Source of the DNA: Phytophthora hibernalis
Taxonomy: Eukaryota > Oomycota > Peronosporomycetes > Peronosporales > Peronosporaceae
Direction: 5' to 3'
NCBI GenBank assembly: GCA_012656075.1
Contig: JAAKBF010000247.1
Coordinates: 248,001-312,000, forward strand
Length of the DNA stretch: 64,000 bases
Each line of letters begins with the position of its first letter. Position 1 is the first letter of the stretch. Both the position numbers and the translations under genes were made by a program. A model generated the notes under the pieces. It did not search any database and had not been told where the DNA came from. It saw only the letters and a program-made list of their open reading frames with translations. This document shows, one piece after another, positions 9,606 to 23,100 of the stretch.

Positions 9606-11029
9606 ATGAAGATCGAGGAAGTGCAGTCCACAGCCAAGGCGCAGCGCATCGCGTCGCACACGCACGTCAAAGGTCTTGGCCTGGAGTCGGACGGCTCGGC
9701 GTTGCCCATTGGCTCGGGCCTCGTGGGGCAGGAGAAGGCGCGTGAGGCCTCAGGACTCGTGGTGGAGCTCATCAAGTCCAAGAAGATGGCTGGTCGTGCG
9801 CTACTACTGGCCGGTGCGCCTGGTACAGGCAAGACGGCCATGGCTCTGGGTATTTCCCAAGAGTTGGGTCCCAAGGTGCCGTTCTGTCCCATGGTGGGCT
9901 CGGAGGTGTACTCGTCTGAGGTCAAGAAGACGGAGATTTTGATGGAGAACTTCCGGAGAGCCATCGGCCTCCGTATCAAGGAAAGCAAGGAAGTGTACGA
10001 GGGAGAAGTGACGGAGATGACTCCGGAGGAGACTGAGAACCCGCTTGGAGGCTACGGCAAGACCATCTCCCACGTTATTGTTGGCTTGAAGACCACGAAA
10101 GGCTCCAAGCAGCTGAGACTTGACCCCAGTATCTACGAAGCTCTGCAGAAGGAGAAGGTCTCGGTGGGCGACATCATCTACATTGAAGCCAATAACGGCA
10201 GCGTCAAGCGCGTGGGACGCTCAGACGCCTATGCGACCGAGTACGACCTCGAGGCGGAGGAGTACGTGCCTATTCCCAAGGGCGACGTGCACAAGAAGAA
10301 GGAGCTGGTGCAGGACGTGACGCTCCACGATCTGGACATCGCCAACGCCCGCCCACAAGGAGGACAGGATATCATGTCCATGATGGGCCAGATGATGAAG
10401 CCCAAGAAGACGGAGATCACGGAAAAGCTGCGCACGGAGATCAACAAGGTCGTGAATAGGTACATTGACCAAGGTGTGGCCGAGCTTGTGCCTGGTGTGC
10501 TGTTCGTAGATGAGGTACGTGGTGTGGCGATTTGTTTTTGAAGAGTGATACACTGACTTGTGTGCTGTTGCAGGTCCACATGCTGGACATTGAGTGCTTC
10601 ACTTACCTGAACCGCGCGCTCGAGTCGACGCTGGCTCCGATCGTGGTCTTCGCCACCAACCGCGGTGTCTGTCAGATCCGTGGCACTGACGTTTCGTCTC
10701 CGCACGGCGTGCCACTCGATCTGCTCGACCGGATGCTCATCATCCGCACGATGCCCTACTCCGTGGAGGAAATGGTTCAGATTATCAAGATCCGCGCTGA
10801 GGCAGAAAGCATCAAGCTGTTGGACGACGCCACGGTGCGTCTGGGCGAGATCGGTTCACAGACGTCGTTGCGGTACAGCGTCCAGCTGCTGACCCCGTCC
10901 CGGATCCTCGCAGAGACGCAAGGCCGCTCCGACGTGTCGGTGGACGACATCGAGGAGACCAACGACTTGTTCAGCGACGCCAAGCGCTCGGCGCAGGCAC
11001 TCGCGCAGTCGGAAGGATACCTTATGTAA
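9606..11029 (+). CDS. RUVBL1: RuvB-like AAA+ ATPase 1 (Pontin/TIP49a)
   Basis: Two exons (9606-10514 and 10574-11029; 59-base GT-AG intron) give 454 residues, as usual for RUVBL1. Walker A is GAPGTGKT near residue 74; Walker B (LFVDEVHML) is split by the intron exactly after DE. The long insertion domain between them (EVTEMTPEETENPLGGYGKT...) and the sensor/arginine-finger region (LDRMLII, then TSLRYSVQLLTP) are present. With RUVBL2 it forms the ring used by INO80, SWR1 and TIP60 chromatin complexes and by the R2TP chaperone, which also helps assemble large complexes including axonemal dyneins. No frame break. The dynein gene downstream starts 94 bases after its stop on the same strand. Confidence 0.96.
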
Positions 11030-11122
11030 CGACAGACAAAGATACCTGCATCAAAGCGCCTGTCCGCCAAATACAATTGAAGGGTCACTCGCTCTCTTGC
11101 CTTGCTCGCTCTCCTAGATGCA

Positions 11123-14100
11123 ATGGAATCCATGAACAGCGAAGTTGTGCGGGAGTCTGCAATCTTCGCAGCACTGTCTCCGCGAGGGTACCCAAGACGT
11201 GAACGTCCGCGTCGAGCAGAAGTTGTACCGAGTGGGTCGCTCCCACCGGTAACTCCACGAGATGTAAGCTCCATTCTCCAAGCCCCACCACAACAAAGCA
11301 TGAAAAGGTCGACGTTGTCTCCAAAGACCCCCAAACACTGATGATGTCGGTTCCCATGACGACAAACGAGTGTTGGCTTGTGTGGAAATTCTTGAGCGAT
11401 TGGGTAAAGACACAGGTAAGTTTGTGCTAGTATCAACTCGAGATGTTGTGATCGATTAATTCTGTATGATGATACGTCGTAGCTTGCGATGGAAGTTCCT
11501 GCTTCGATCCCTGGTTTCGGAACGTTTTACCTTCGCGTCCAGCCTTTAGGCATTCGTATCACATTTTTGGTAAGTCAACAGCTGAACCTGAGTGGTTTGT
11601 GCACCTGTAACTTTTTTCCGGTTTCGTAGAACCTGACAAGCAGTTCCTCAACACGTTTGGCATTCAAATGGACTCGGAGATTCCTGATCCAGCACTTGCT
11701 GCAGCGCTGCCCCCAACGATTTCTAATTCTGATTCATTGGCATCTACCGGTGGCCGTAGCCGAGCAGCGAGTGTTATCGGTCTGGGCAATGTATTTGCAT
11801 TTAGTTTCGTGGAAATGGCAGCATGCTGCGGGAACGCAGTCGATGCGAAAAGAGCTCAGGAATGGCTCATCGCGATCATCCACAAACTGGGAAATGCTAT
11901 GAGTCAATGTGGCAGAGTACGTGCATGCTCACAACTTTGCTATTGTTTCTATCGTTAAGCTTTTAATGCTACCCGCTGCAGGTAGAACTAAATATCGGTG
12001 TTGGCGTGATAGTATGTGCTGATCGTATCCTCCAACGCCATCTACTCTCACACGATTCGGTATGTGCACCCTTCAATGTACAGGAAGTGATTTTTTATTG
12101 ACGGGGTTTCTTCTGCATAGCGTGCTTCTCCACGACTGGAGTATGAAATTCGAACCGGAGAAAGTTTTGTTAAACGAAGCTTGCGGGCTCAAGCCGCTCT
12201 TCAACCCACCCATGCGCCAACTAAAAATAAGCACGTCAAAATATTGCTATCGTTCTCAGTTGCAGCCTAGCTAATGTTTCCATATTGTCTCTGTGTGTAT
12301 GTATACTTGCAGGCTCTCTTTTCTATCAGGGTCCACCTTTTCTTCATCGATCCAGCTAAACCCTGTGGTAGACCGATCTAAAGACGTTCCAGACTTCTCA
12401 TTTGGGCCACCAAACCCGCGACGACCGACGTTCACTTCTGTGGTAGCAACTTCGGATACTAGGTCGGCATCACTTTCAATTCGAAATCAACGGTCTCCTA
12501 GTCCGCGAATCAATCGTATTAGCACCCATGTGACCACACCGCAAGCAGCTGCTGATGAAGGGCAAGCAGCAAATGATACACCGACAATGCAGAACCAAAC
12601 TGAAGGGATTTGGATGCCGCCGCAGCTATTTGATGGACTAACTCGGACACTCTGTGTGGAACCTGATCAGAATGTGTCGTTCTTACTTCCCTCGAACCGT
12701 ATTGGGTCAAACTTCACGGAGTCTGCAGCGCTTCTGATGACAGAGAAATCCGCGTCACACTTCGGTCAGCTAACTCAGCACGCTGGAGGTTTGGTATTCA
12801 TCGACAAGCCGAGTTTCGCTAGCCCTCAGCTGCTGCGCGAAAGGAAAGAGTCGACAGGCAGTTCAATATCTGAACAGCGATACTTCGAATATTTGTCCGA
12901 CGACAAGCTGATAGATCGCTGCTTCCTTGCGCCGCTTTCTTCTGACCTCGAGACAAGAGTTGTGACCGCCGCTGTGAAGTATATTGTGGGGCTATCGAGT
13001 GATCATATCGAAAAAGTGATGGAAACAGCGCATGAGGAATTTATCGACAATTATTACTCAAGCGCCAAGAAAGCGATCCTGAACTACCTCTTGATGCGGG
13101 CAGCATCCTGTGAGCGGCTTGGAATTGCACACGGAGTACCAATCCACGCCGTCCTCCCAACAAAGTGGAAATGGGGGAGTAGCGATGAGCCCAATGGTTG
13201 TCTTTCGGACTTGAAGGCTTTAGTTTTACGACATGAGAGTCGACCCGCAAACCCCAAGCGTAAAAGGAATACCTATGCGATCCAGCAGACATCAAGAACA
13301 GAGAGTTCCTGTTACTCGATGGCAATTCGTAGCAAGGCCGTGCGTCGCAAGCGTGTGCAGTCAAAGTTGATGTCACTGCTGGTTTTGTCCAGTCCACAGG
13401 TTCGGGTCTTACGTTACATGTGGCATGACTTACACACATCAGCTACACTGGTCGATCTCCCAAATATTGAAATGCTCAGCGATGCCATCGAACCGATGGA
13501 TATCATACAGTTTGAACGAGCTCAGCTCACTTTTTCTGCGAAAATGAAAGCCTTTGTCATGGAAAATTGGTACGTGAAAACTAAAATGATGTTCGAAAGT
13601 GCCATCCGAGCCGAAACCTTTTCGATACACACGTCAGAGGCAGCAGTGAACTTTCGACTGCGCCACCTCTTCGACACCGTGGCCGCAGTGATGTCTCTCC
13701 AGATCCGCTCGCTTATTATGAAGTCCATCCAAGCTTACGTCACGTTTTTCGAGTTGTTCGGGACGATAAATGAGGATAAACAGGAGAGCGATTCCAGTCT
13801 GCGAGCCCAAGGCCGGTCAACATTCTCTGGTTTGCTAACGACGCTGGTGTTGAACGACGGGCAAATACAAGTAAGTACCGCTTTCAGTAACAAGAGCCTT
13901 TGACTCGCTAGCTGACTCCTATGATTTCTACTTGCAGTTTCGAGACCCTCTCGTCGACATCCCAAGTCGCCTGTTGAACGTACTTCACAACATACCCAAA
14001 ATGTTTTACAACCTCGGACGCATCGAAACACAATTTGAGGAACCCCTTGTACTGTCTAACGCTTCTTCACCTTTCCTGTGGAACGTAGCTTCGCAGGAGG

Positions 14101-17100
14101 ACGATATCGTTGTTGCCACGATCCGAATTCGATCGATCATCGAGCACAACCTAACTTTTTGCGAAAGCTGCAAAGCGAATACGACGTGTTTGCCCTAACA
14201 CATCGATACGTGAATTCAGTTGACTGCTTTCACCTGGAGGAAAATGGCGAACTGGAAACTTACCGGTCTGAGATGGAGCGTGTCCAGGCAACTACGATGC
14301 AGCTCGCGATCGACAATAGACATTCGCAAAATCTTGGTCTTTTCTCCGTCGATTGCCGCCTTGTGAACGCGAAGTTACACACAGACCTTGCCCAGTGGAC
14401 TATTCGACTGCTTCAAGCGTTTGAACAGCGAACAGGGAGAATGAATGCTGAGCTACGGCAGCAGTACAAAGAGATTGCAGCTCGATTGGCAAAGAAACCA
14501 TTGGATTTATATGAACTCGTCGATGCCGAGGCGTTTATGCAATCGCTAAAGACAGCCAAGCTACAAGAACTTCAAGACCGGGGCAATACTATCAAGCACC
14601 GCCTTAGCTTCTTGCTCTTTGAGCGAGAAAATTTGCACATTGGTAATCTTGGAATTGATTGCTTACCCGATGCACCGCCGGACGATCAAGAGTGTGAAAA
14701 TAACGCTTCATCATGCTTCCGTCTCTCGGTCGACCTCCTCTCCTCGACAGCGAAAACAGTCAAATGGCGTAGTCATATCGAGAAGCTGCTCAAAGAAGCC
14801 GAATCGTTGCTTGTGAACGAACGTTCACGAATCGAGGCCATGTTTATTGCGAAAGGTCACGATTTCAGGCTGAAATCGACGAGTTTGAGGGTGAGGTAAG
14901 AGGGTTTGCGAAGAAAGGAGATCTACGACATGCAGCTACCTATGTTGTTCAGCTTGCAAAAATGAAGGACAACATGTTTATCTTCCGGCAGGCGATGGAG
15001 ACGATTGTAAGAGAAGAGCAAAAGCTGCAGTGGAAGCCAACGGACTTCAGCAAACTGGACGATATAGCTGAGGAGATGACACCGTATGAACAGCTGTGGA
15101 AGACCGTCAGAGAATTTCGTGAGATGAACTCGCGGTGGTTGCGTGGAAATGTATTCGAATTACCAGGAAAGGAAGGAGCGACAGCTCTGCAGGAAATGCT
15201 CACTGCCGTTGCCAATGTGTCAAGCGTGATTCTTTTGAGCTCAGCCGCGGCAGCGATCACTGCAGAAACAGTTCGGAAGCAAATGACTGATTTTCGCGAA
15301 AACGTTCGGCTAATAGTTGCTATTCAAAATCCAGCGATGAAAGAGCGGCATATGAAAGCAGTGTCCGGTCTCATCGGACTAAAATTTAACTCTGAAGAGA
15401 CTATCACATTGCTGAAACTACTTGAGAATGGAGCTTTTGACGTGGTCAGCAATATCGTTGATATCAGCTGCAATGCTACACAAGAACAACACATTGAACG
15501 AGCATTGCACGAAATGAGAGAAGAATGGGAAGCAACAAGCTTTGAGCTCGTGCCGTCTCGGCACTCGTTTTCTTCCAGTGCCGCCCTTGCTCCATTCATG
15601 ACCTCGGATGACTCCGAGCGAAAATCATTCAACGGTGTGCTTAGAAAATCGTGTGCCGAGCGGATAGTAGCACTTATGGATGATCATCTTCTTCGGCTTC
15701 AAACGCTATCGTGTATGTCACATGCAGACCCGTTCATCGACGACATCTGTGTGTTGCAAGCGTCTGCATCCGAAATGGGTCAAATTGTAGAGATGCTGAC
15801 TATTACCGAGCAGTTGTGGCGCAAGCTGACTCCACTTTTGCAGCTGGTATAGTCGAGCATGACTCAAACCCGTGTCAGCTATTTGGTAATGCAGCTCAAC
15901 TGTACTCATCAACTCACGCTACTATCTTAGAAAAAACACATGTACAACGTTTTTCCAACGAACAAGCACAACTAGAGACTTGGATGAAGCACATATATCC
16001 CCCACAAAGGCGTTAATTTCTGACTTAGAACAATGCCGAATGCTTTTGGAAACTGTGCGGGGAGATGTCCGGGTAGGATTCGAGACGAAGCGATCGAGTT
16101 TTGCTCGTTTTTACTTCCTTTCGGATGCCGAGCTGGTGACTGCATTGGCTCTAGCAAGGGTACCGGGTGACGCAGCCCTTGGAAAGCGCTTTCAAGATGC
16201 TTTCCAGGTATTCACAGTGTTCTTACAAATCCAGCTAACGAGATCACTGGATTGCTTAGTTCGGCAGGCGAACCTTTTCCACTTGGCTCCCCGATAGCCA
16301 CAGCTGATATTCCAATGCCTACATGGTTAGCAAAGCTTGAAACTTCGATGACAACAATCCTGCATGCATCCATCCGTGCTGCTTGCAGTGATCTTCCACG
16401 CAAAGAGTTTCGCAAGTGGTGCTTGATCTGGCCTGAGCAATCGCTGCTAGCTGCAATTCAGCATGTTTGGACGCTGGAATCGGAGCAAGCATATCGAAAC
16501 TTGAATCAGCGAAAAGCGTGGACTGAGCTGACAGACAATCTCCACTTGAATATCGAAGCTGTTAGCAAAGAGATTAAGGTGGCGGCGTACCCACACGCGA
16601 AAGTGACACTCTCGAATGTGTTACTGCTTCTGACGCAACTTCGTGACGTGAGCAATTATGTACTTGAAGAAATTGGTGGCGCGTGGGTTGAACAAATTGA
16701 GAACTCCCGCGAATCGCGCGGTAAAAGCCAGCATTCACCAAGTCTCACCTGGATCTCACAACCACGCTTTTATTTTATCGATAACGTGCTGAGTGTGACA
16801 ATGATGACATCGTCATATTTACCCTATGGGCTTGAGTACCTAGGAAACGGGTCGACAGGAATTTTAGTGACTCCGCTTACGATGAGGTGCTATCACGCAA
16901 TTGCACAGGCAGCCAGTGCCATGGTCAAAGGTGTATGTTTGGAGGAGCCGCTGGGACAGGGAAATCTACTATATGTCAGCAGCTAGCCCGCCTATGCGGT
17001 CGACTGTGTGCCACATTTCAGTGCGCCAACCGAAAGCTGTCATTTGACGACCTGGTAAATTTCGTGAAGGCCACAGCTTCATCGGGGGCATGGTTGTGTA

Positions 17101-20100
17101 TTGACAACTTCCAACTCCTAGATCCTGCGAACATATCCATGGTGACACTGTTGTGTGGACAAGTGGCGACTTTTCTCGCTGCAAGACACGCGCAATGTAC
17201 CATCGTTGGTGATAGAATTCGTCTCAAGAGGGGGTTCTTTCTACTAACTTTAACGACCCGGGAGCACCTCAATAGTGCACGAAGTTGTGGATCACGCGAC
17301 CGATCAGTGCAGGATGCTAAATTCTTCTTTCGAACTGTCGTTGTGCAGTCACCAGACATGGAAAAACTCGCTGAGTTTGAGCTGCAGTGTGGCCGATTCG
17401 TGCATGCTTCGGTGCTTGCCAAATTTGTCGCTGTTACACTGGCATCATTTGAACGTGGATTCGAGTTGATGAACAACCCAACAGAGACGGCTGATGAATT
17501 GAAAGTTCTTGGACCTCAGCTGGTGAGTTTGCGTATGATCAAGAACGTCGTGAAACGTGCTACGGAGCTAAACGGTACCGAGAGAGAGTATCGTAGACGT
17601 ACCCGGAAGAGCATACTGATCACTCCCGATCAAGATGAAAATGAAGAAGCACCATCTGCACATACTGATGAACCTATTTCGAATTATGCCACAGCAGAAG
17701 GCACTACGAAACGTGATGAAGAGCGAATGGAGCATCGTAATGTCTACCTAGCTCTGCGTGAGCATCTTAGCGCAGTGATACCAACTTCGAACCTCCCTTT
17801 GATTGACTCTATCATGCGTGATTTTAATTCGTTGGCATCTGCAAGGGAGTTGGGGACTTCTCGCGCGAGCACTTTGTTCAGTAGCTCTAGACTGAGTGGA
17901 GGACCATCTAAGCGCAGCATTGAACATGACGTGGAGAGCTGCGTCCGTACAAGTGAGAGCTCATGGAGACGTTTTGGCGTGGAATTCGGTATGAAAACTG
18001 TGCAACTTTTGCAAACTATGCAAAACCATCGCATTGTTGTGATTTCAGGAGATACTCAAGTTGGTAAGACAAGTGTTTATTCCTCACTTTCACGAGCACT
18101 CACACACATCTCGAAGAATAGAACTGCGAGTCAAAGTAGTGCTCGCACACTACCCTTTAGAGATTCCGAGAGTGACATATCTTTAGTCGCACCAACGCGA
18201 TGTGTCGTCGTATGCCCTCGCGCGCTTAGATCTGGCCAGTTACTTGATCTTGCAGCAGAAGATCATTCACACAGTGTTTTTTCCAAACTTTTGAAAGAAG
18301 CAAAGGTATTCTTCAAGACCGACAAGTGCACTCAAACGTGGTTAATTTTCGATGGTGACCTCGACTCCCTCTGGAGTGAGCAACTTATGCATACGGTGGA
18401 AGAACTGCAGGATGATTTTCCAGGCTATCAGAAGGGATTGCAACTTTCGTCTGGGAAATATTTAAATACCCCTCCCTACGTGAGGATTGTGATGGAGACT
18501 ACAACACTGATGAATGCTTCACCGTCTTTTATTACTCGTGTTGGTTCCGTGCACGTGACCGGACACCACCCTAGCACAAGTGAACAGGGATGGGAAAACC
18601 TTTACGAAGTATGGAAAACGCTTAGAAAGGAAGCGTTTGAAGGGTACGCAGATTTCATTTTTGCGATCCTTGATGCGGTGGTCGCTGAAACCGTCTCAGC
18701 TACACTAGAATTCGTAGTAATGAACTTTAAGAGTTGTGCTGGTGAAGCTCTAGGAGTGGTGAGAGTCCAATGGATGCTGTCGTTATTTTTCAGCGCACTG
18801 AAGCAATCTTGGATAAAATTTGGTGCATTAGCGAGTGACAAGCAGCGAAACACCGCCATTCACTGCCTCTTTTACAATCACTCGTATGGGGAGTAGGGAG
18901 TACGACCAACAGTCTCGAACGTCAGAAGTTTCATTTGCTTTTGTACGATTGGATTCTTCGTGGCCCAAACAATGAGCAGTCGACGCTAAAGCGTTTGCTA
19001 ACCCTTTATTTCCCGAATGGCGCACTGGCAGGAAGTGGTTCAAATAGTGCTACCGGAGAAAAAGCGGCAAACAGTTCCCGCATTACGAGCGGAGGGTCAG
19101 TGTCACAAAAACAAACGCTTTATGACTACGGGTTTTCACTTGATTTCGGCTCTAAATGGCTACCTTGGACTGAGTACTATAACCGCTGGGTGCAAACATT
19201 GCTGGGGTCAGCATCGAGTGGCTCTGGAACGGGGGACAGAGGAGGATTTGCAGGGTATAATTCAGTCGGTTGGCAATTGAATCGTTTACTAGTTCCTACC
19301 AGAGCTACATCTGCAGCAGTTTGTTTGTCCAGCCAGTTACTTCTTGCAAACATCCCTACTATACTAACTGGCCCAAGAGACTGCGGAAAAACTGTCTGTG
19401 GATCAGCTGGGATGTTTCTAAATGCTGCTGACTCTCAGGTACCAGCCAAGGTTGACGAAACCGCGCCTGGAAAAACTTCCCAACTGGAACCAGACGGTGC
19501 AAACCCTTCAGGCACTGCTATGGCAGCATCGTCTGAAGAATCTGTGTTTGAGAAAGTTTATGGTGGATACTATACACGAGCGAGTGAAATACTGCTTCAT
19601 CTTGAAGCTGCTCTTCAGAAGATACGCATACAACGCCAAGGTAAACTAAAAGCATCAAGTGGGTCTGTAGTTGATAACAATAACCTCTCAACCCACTCTC
19701 GGGCCGTTCTACTGCGCTGGCTGATCAAGATTCACAGCGCTCCGTGTACGTATTTGTGGACGATTTGCATTGCATCGATTCTGGGCGTAGAATGGATTCG
19801 GCGCTTGAACTGGTGCGCATGCTAGCGGAGTATCAAACTGTCCTAGATCCGAGCACAAACTTGTTGACACCCTGCCGCGGGTTTCTTCCATTCGGGACAC
19901 TTCAAGTTCCGACCCTCAACAGCCAATGCAGCTCCACGTCACACGATATCGGACGCCTAGCACGAAGATTTGTCCCCATCGCATTGCAACCATTTTCGGA
20001 TGCTGACCTTACAACAATTTGTGAGAACTTTCCTTCTTCAGTATCATCAAGTGAATTACCACCAGGATCAGGATCCTCCTCATCTACTTTTTCTGCGGTA

Positions 20101-23100
20101 TCAAAAGAAGCTTTACAACTCCAATCACTTGTTATCAAGGCGAGCCTTAAACTGTACCGGCTGCTGACATCAAACGCCGACTTTACTGTCTTTTCACAGG
20201 AATCAGCGTTCAATTCAACTAAACTGCACTACAACTTCCAAGCGGCGCAGCTTTTTCAGGTCGTTAGAAGTATTTGCTGTGAAATTTGTCCTCCGCTGCT
20301 GCTCACAGAGAAACCAGCGTTGGCTCGGTTATGGTGTCACGAAAGCGCACGTGTTCTAGGAGATGGTATTATGGATTCAAAAGAATCATTTAGTTTTCAC
20401 CGGCGCGTATTGGATATTGGACTGGCAACTTTTGGTGTTACTGACGCTGCATTCTATCCTACCCAATTCGACAGTGTGACACTTCAAAACCAGACACTCA
20501 CTCAGAACTGGTTTGCAAATGACCTCCATTTTTCATTCATCGGTGAAACAAACACCGGTGAAGCCTATCGGAATGGCTACCACGAAGTTAGCGAAATGGG
20601 AAAGCTAGAACTCGCGATTGAGCGAAACATGATGGCGGTCAATATTGCAGATTCATATACTTCGAACGGCCCGGAGTCGATGGAGATTATCCTGTGTTCT
20701 TATGTGATTAAGCATGTTTTACGTGTTAGCCGGCTACTACGGATGGGAAGCAATGTGCTATTACTAGGCGCTCGTGGGAGAAAACTGGTCACCATCACGC
20801 GCCTAGCTTGCTTAATGTGCAAGCGAGTCTCAGTGGTGTATCAAATTCCAGCTCCAACAGTAGCATCATGGGATGAATCCGTGGTTACGAACAATCATGC
20901 TACTGATCGTGAGAAGTGGAACGCAGCATTGCGAACAGCCATGCTGAAAAGTGTTCGATCTCACGACGCATCCATTGTTTTCGTCGTGAAAGACGTCTAT
21001 CTACATCCAGAAGCGTATCCATACCGAATTATCGACCGGTTTCTCGGAGGGCATAGCATGCCTCCTGAAATTGTCACGCGTGAGGATCTGGATGAAGAAT
21101 TAGTTTCCATTTTGTGTGAAAATGCTCAGCGAGAACAAAAGCAGCCGCAGATAACTCGTATTGACCATTCTGTAGCAGCACACCACCAAGCGCGTTCTGA
21201 GCTTCGCTCAAAACGCGCCCTTCTTGATTATTTTTTCCAATACGTTAGGCAGAAGCTTCAGATTGTTCTGATACTTTCACCACCGTCTGCCGCTTTTGGG
21301 GCATCAAATTGGGCGTCGGTTTTGTGGCGATACTCAAACATTCTAAAGTGCTGCGATGTAAACTATGCTGACGGATGCCCCACGAATGCACTAATGACAA
21401 TAGCCCAAAAGTGTCTTGCTCAGTCCACTACGACTACCGATAGTCTTCAGATCTCAGAGGCTGCAGTTCAGGTGTATGAAGCTACGTGCCATTATTTGGC
21501 AAAATCTTGTAAAGGTGATCCAAGCGACGTTGAGAAGCAAAACCTCCCCGAAACCAAGACATATCCAGCCAAGGACGATTTCATCACTGGTCCATCTTGG
21601 GATAGCGTGGCATTTGTGGCAGTGGAACCATGTATGCTTGTAGATCACTTAAGTCTGTTCCGTTCACGTTTTGAGCAGCTTCAAAACTCAGTTTTAGCCT
21701 CTGTGTTAAAGTTTAAGGCTGGACTCGAATTCATCGATCAAACAGCGCAGATCTTGGAAACAGAACAAAGTCAAGCTGAGTTGCTACTTCCGGAAGTACG
21801 AGAAAAATCAGAACTCAGACGCAGAATGTCTGGCACTTTAGAGAGAGAAAATTGCAGCGGACAAAGTGACTAGAGGACTTGAGCTGGCAACTACAGTAGT
21901 TGCCACTCAACGTGAACGACTTTTTACTGTTACCAGGGAGTACAACGATTTGATAAAAGAATCTCGCACTATTTTTGAGAAGATGAAGAGTGTATTGAGC
22001 ATCTACCACGACGCATTCGATGAAGAGGAAGTTAATCCTGATGAGCGTAAATACGACGATGACAACAGTTTTGATTGTGACGGAGAGAAGGTCGTCGAAA
22101 GTGAGGGAGAAGCGCAGCACTTAACGGTGGCAGTAAACACCGTTGCCAAAATAGACAGCTCAAAAGAAGTTGACGTAGAAATGATCGGTCGGCGTCGACT
22201 GCGTCGACTTGTCCGCAAATTTGCGTCCTTGAAGCGTATACCCTCATCGATTTACCAGTTGTCTGAGTGCCTTGGCGTGATTCTTGGTATTGATCCAGTT
22301 GAAGGACACGATGAAATGGACCCGGATGAGATGATCATGAATTACTGGGAGAATGTCGCAGTTCAAATGACCATGGCAGAATTCTGGAAGAAGCTTATGG
22401 CGTTCGAAGTACCTACTCAAGTCACTGAAAAATGGTTAGCGTTTTGCTTCCGATTTGCAGGTCACCCGACTTCGACCAAGATCTGTTTACGTCAGTACAC
22501 GAAATAGCTGGTGTCTTGTGGGAGTGGGTACAAAAGTGCACAACGTATGCACGGGACTTCATTCTAGCCATGCCAAAACATGCACAGCTGAAGCGCGAAC
22601 AAGAACTTCTGAAGCAAGCTGAAGCTCAAGTCATCAAGAGTAAAATGGAGATTTATAATCAAAATACATTGTCCCTGCACACCAGCGAGCTCCGAGAATT
22701 GTCAGAGGTGGAAAGGCAACGCGCAGACGACAAACTACAAGACACCACGTCGCTATTGCAGCTCACGAATGCAGCTTGGAAAGTCCTATCTTCAACCCGA
22801 GAAAAGTGGAAGCAAAAATATGACTCATACTCACAATTTGCAGAGTACTGGAAGGGTGACTTACTTCTTTCAACAGCGGTCGTTGCGTACGCTTCATGTC
22901 TAACGCGTTCTAGGCGCTTAGCATTGCATCAATTATGGATGGAAGCTATTGCATCGCGTTCGGTGGTGGCTTCTCCCGTACGCCGACCACTACATGAAGT
23001 ACTTCAAATCCGCGAAGACGAGCTCACAAAAATGTGTTTGAATGGGATAACGACAAGCGATGAAAGTGCACTGGAAAACGCAGTAATTGCCTTGCACAGT

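Noticed and set aside
22432..22510. Frame change at ~22456 as an intron acceptor (TTTGCAG|GT)
   Set aside because: No matching donor keeps the frame, while one extra T at 22454-22456 joins both dynein frames without loss of conserved sequence.
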